DNA from: an uncultured Polaribacter sp.
GTDB lineage: Bacteria; Bacteroidota; Bacteroidia; Flavobacteriales; Flavobacteriaceae
Assembly (NCBI GenBank): GCA_943787375.1
Contig: CALSME010000005.1
Span: forward strand, 124,001-188,000
DNA length: 64,000 nt
Reading direction: 5' to 3'
Part shown: positions 63,480 through 64,000 of the stretch, piece by piece
How the letters are laid out: every line of letters begins with the position of its first letter
Position numbering within the stretch: the stretch's first letter is position 1
The notes under the pieces: model-generated
Databases searched by the model: none
What the model was told of the DNA's origin: nothing
What the model saw: only the letters and a program-made list of their open reading frames with translations
Program-made: the position numbers and the translations under genes

Positions 63480-64000
63480 CTAAAAATAGGTTACAAAGTT
63501 AATGTTTAGCGTAGAGTTCTTATAATCAAAGGGTTGATTATTTATTTTTCCCAAGGCGTAATGTAAATTTACCTGTGAATTGTTTGTTAAAAATTGATAA
63601 CCAGCGCCAATACTAAGGGCTTTTTTTGAAGTATTTAGGTCTCTAAATTGACCAAAATCAGTAATCGTATAAATGAAGGATTTTTTAGAGACTAAAAAAC
63701 GATAAGCTACATTGAAAAAGGCGTATTTAGTAGCAAACAAACTTTGGGCATTAAATCCTCGGATCGATTTTTCGCCGCCAATTCGATACATTTCATTTTG
63801 TAAAAAAGAGGCTGAATTTAGATAGCCCGAATTATTGGCAAGGTACAAACTGTTTCTATCGTTGAATTCAAAAATATAGGAGGCCAATAGCTTTATTTTT
63901 AATTGATTTTCAGTTTGTGAATTGGCAATTCTTTGTCCCACTTTAGGGGTGAAAAGTAGTTGTGCTTTTTGACTTGAAAACACATCATTCATTGGGACTT
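63480..64000 (-). CDS. BamA/TamA-like surface-antigen barrel protein, C-terminal part
   Basis: The frame is open to the window edge, so only the C-terminal 173 or so residues are seen. FNDRNSLYLANNSGYLNSAS, NEMYRIGGEKSIRGFNAQSL and AYRFLVSKKSFIYTITDFGQ are the last strands of an Omp85-type barrel; RIGGxxSIRGF is the conserved loop motif of BamA and TamA relatives. The final LNINFVTYF ends in aromatic Phe. It may be a TamA-like or outer-membrane assembly factor. The start is out of the window. Confidence 0.8.
   Translation of the reverse strand, partial: VPMNDVFSSQKAQLLFTPKVGQRIANSQTENQLKIKLLASYIFEFNDRNSLYLANNSGYLNSASFLQNEMYRIGGEKSIRGFNAQSLFATKYAFFNVAYRFLVSKKSFIYTITDFGQFRDLNTSKKALSIGAGYQFLTNNSQVNLHYALGKINNQPFDYKNSTLNINFVTYF

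Noticed and set aside
1..64000. CRISPR arrays, rRNA, tRNA and insertion sequences
   Set aside because: I found no regularly spaced repeats, no rRNA-like or cloverleaf sequences apart from tmRNA, and no transposase or integrase frame.

Overview
The window comes from a low-GC member of the Bacteroidota, most likely a marine Flavobacteriaceae near Polaribacter or Tenacibaculum. The signs are SusC/SusD pairs, a type IX secretion C-terminal signal, many short lipoprotein signals, promoters of the form TTG-N19/20-TAnnTTTG, and a tmRNA encoding the tag GEDNYALAA. I could run no database search; family names rest on motifs and remembered family features.

Layout. 1-1.0 kb: end of a small protein gene and trpA, closed by a two-way terminator. 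1.0-10.4 kb (minus): a stand-alone carboxypeptidase-regulatory/plug protein, an FKBP lipoprotein, an M28 peptidase-DoxX-amidohydrolase operon, and a coupled pair of a 1020-aa TPR protein and an outer-membrane barrel. 10.6-15.7 kb: ftsE, a GT2 and a 2OG-Fe(II) oxygenase with overlapping ends, a convergent GT4, and a CotH-type lipoprotein. 15.8-19.1 kb: a penicillin-acylase-type hydrolase and a frameshifted Old Yellow Enzyme.

19.3-25.6 kb is the most unusual part: a type III restriction-modification locus. Its mod gene is broken by many small indels and its res gene is intact. Between them sits an Abi_2/AbiF-like HEPN protein gene with its own promoter and a compact predicted structured RNA. 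26-30 kb holds two large secreted or adhesin-like proteins in AT-rich DNA. This accessory block ends at the 3' end of the tmRNA gene, where a 17-bp copy of the tmRNA end suggests an old integration site; no integrase is visible.

30.8-42.3 kb is mostly core: a saccharopine/alanine dehydrogenase-like enzyme, DUF3820, kdsA, an M28 peptidase, mpl, trkH-trkA and radC. It also holds a pair (PqqD-like + HPr-kinase-like protein, and a NTP_transf_5 nucleotidyltransferase) of the kind known from peptide-modification clusters. 42.3-46.4 kb carries envelope or polysaccharide functions (deacetylase, FemAB/GNAT-like, hexapeptide acyltransferase, flippase). 46.4-51.8 kb holds a HAD nucleotidase, a lipoprotein and DUF5723-type barrel pair, rarA, a rhomboid protease and rlmB. 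51.9-63.4 kb is two successive susC-susD-lipoprotein operons with paralogous third genes, and the scar of a deleted gene lies between them. The window ends inside a BamA/TamA-like barrel gene.
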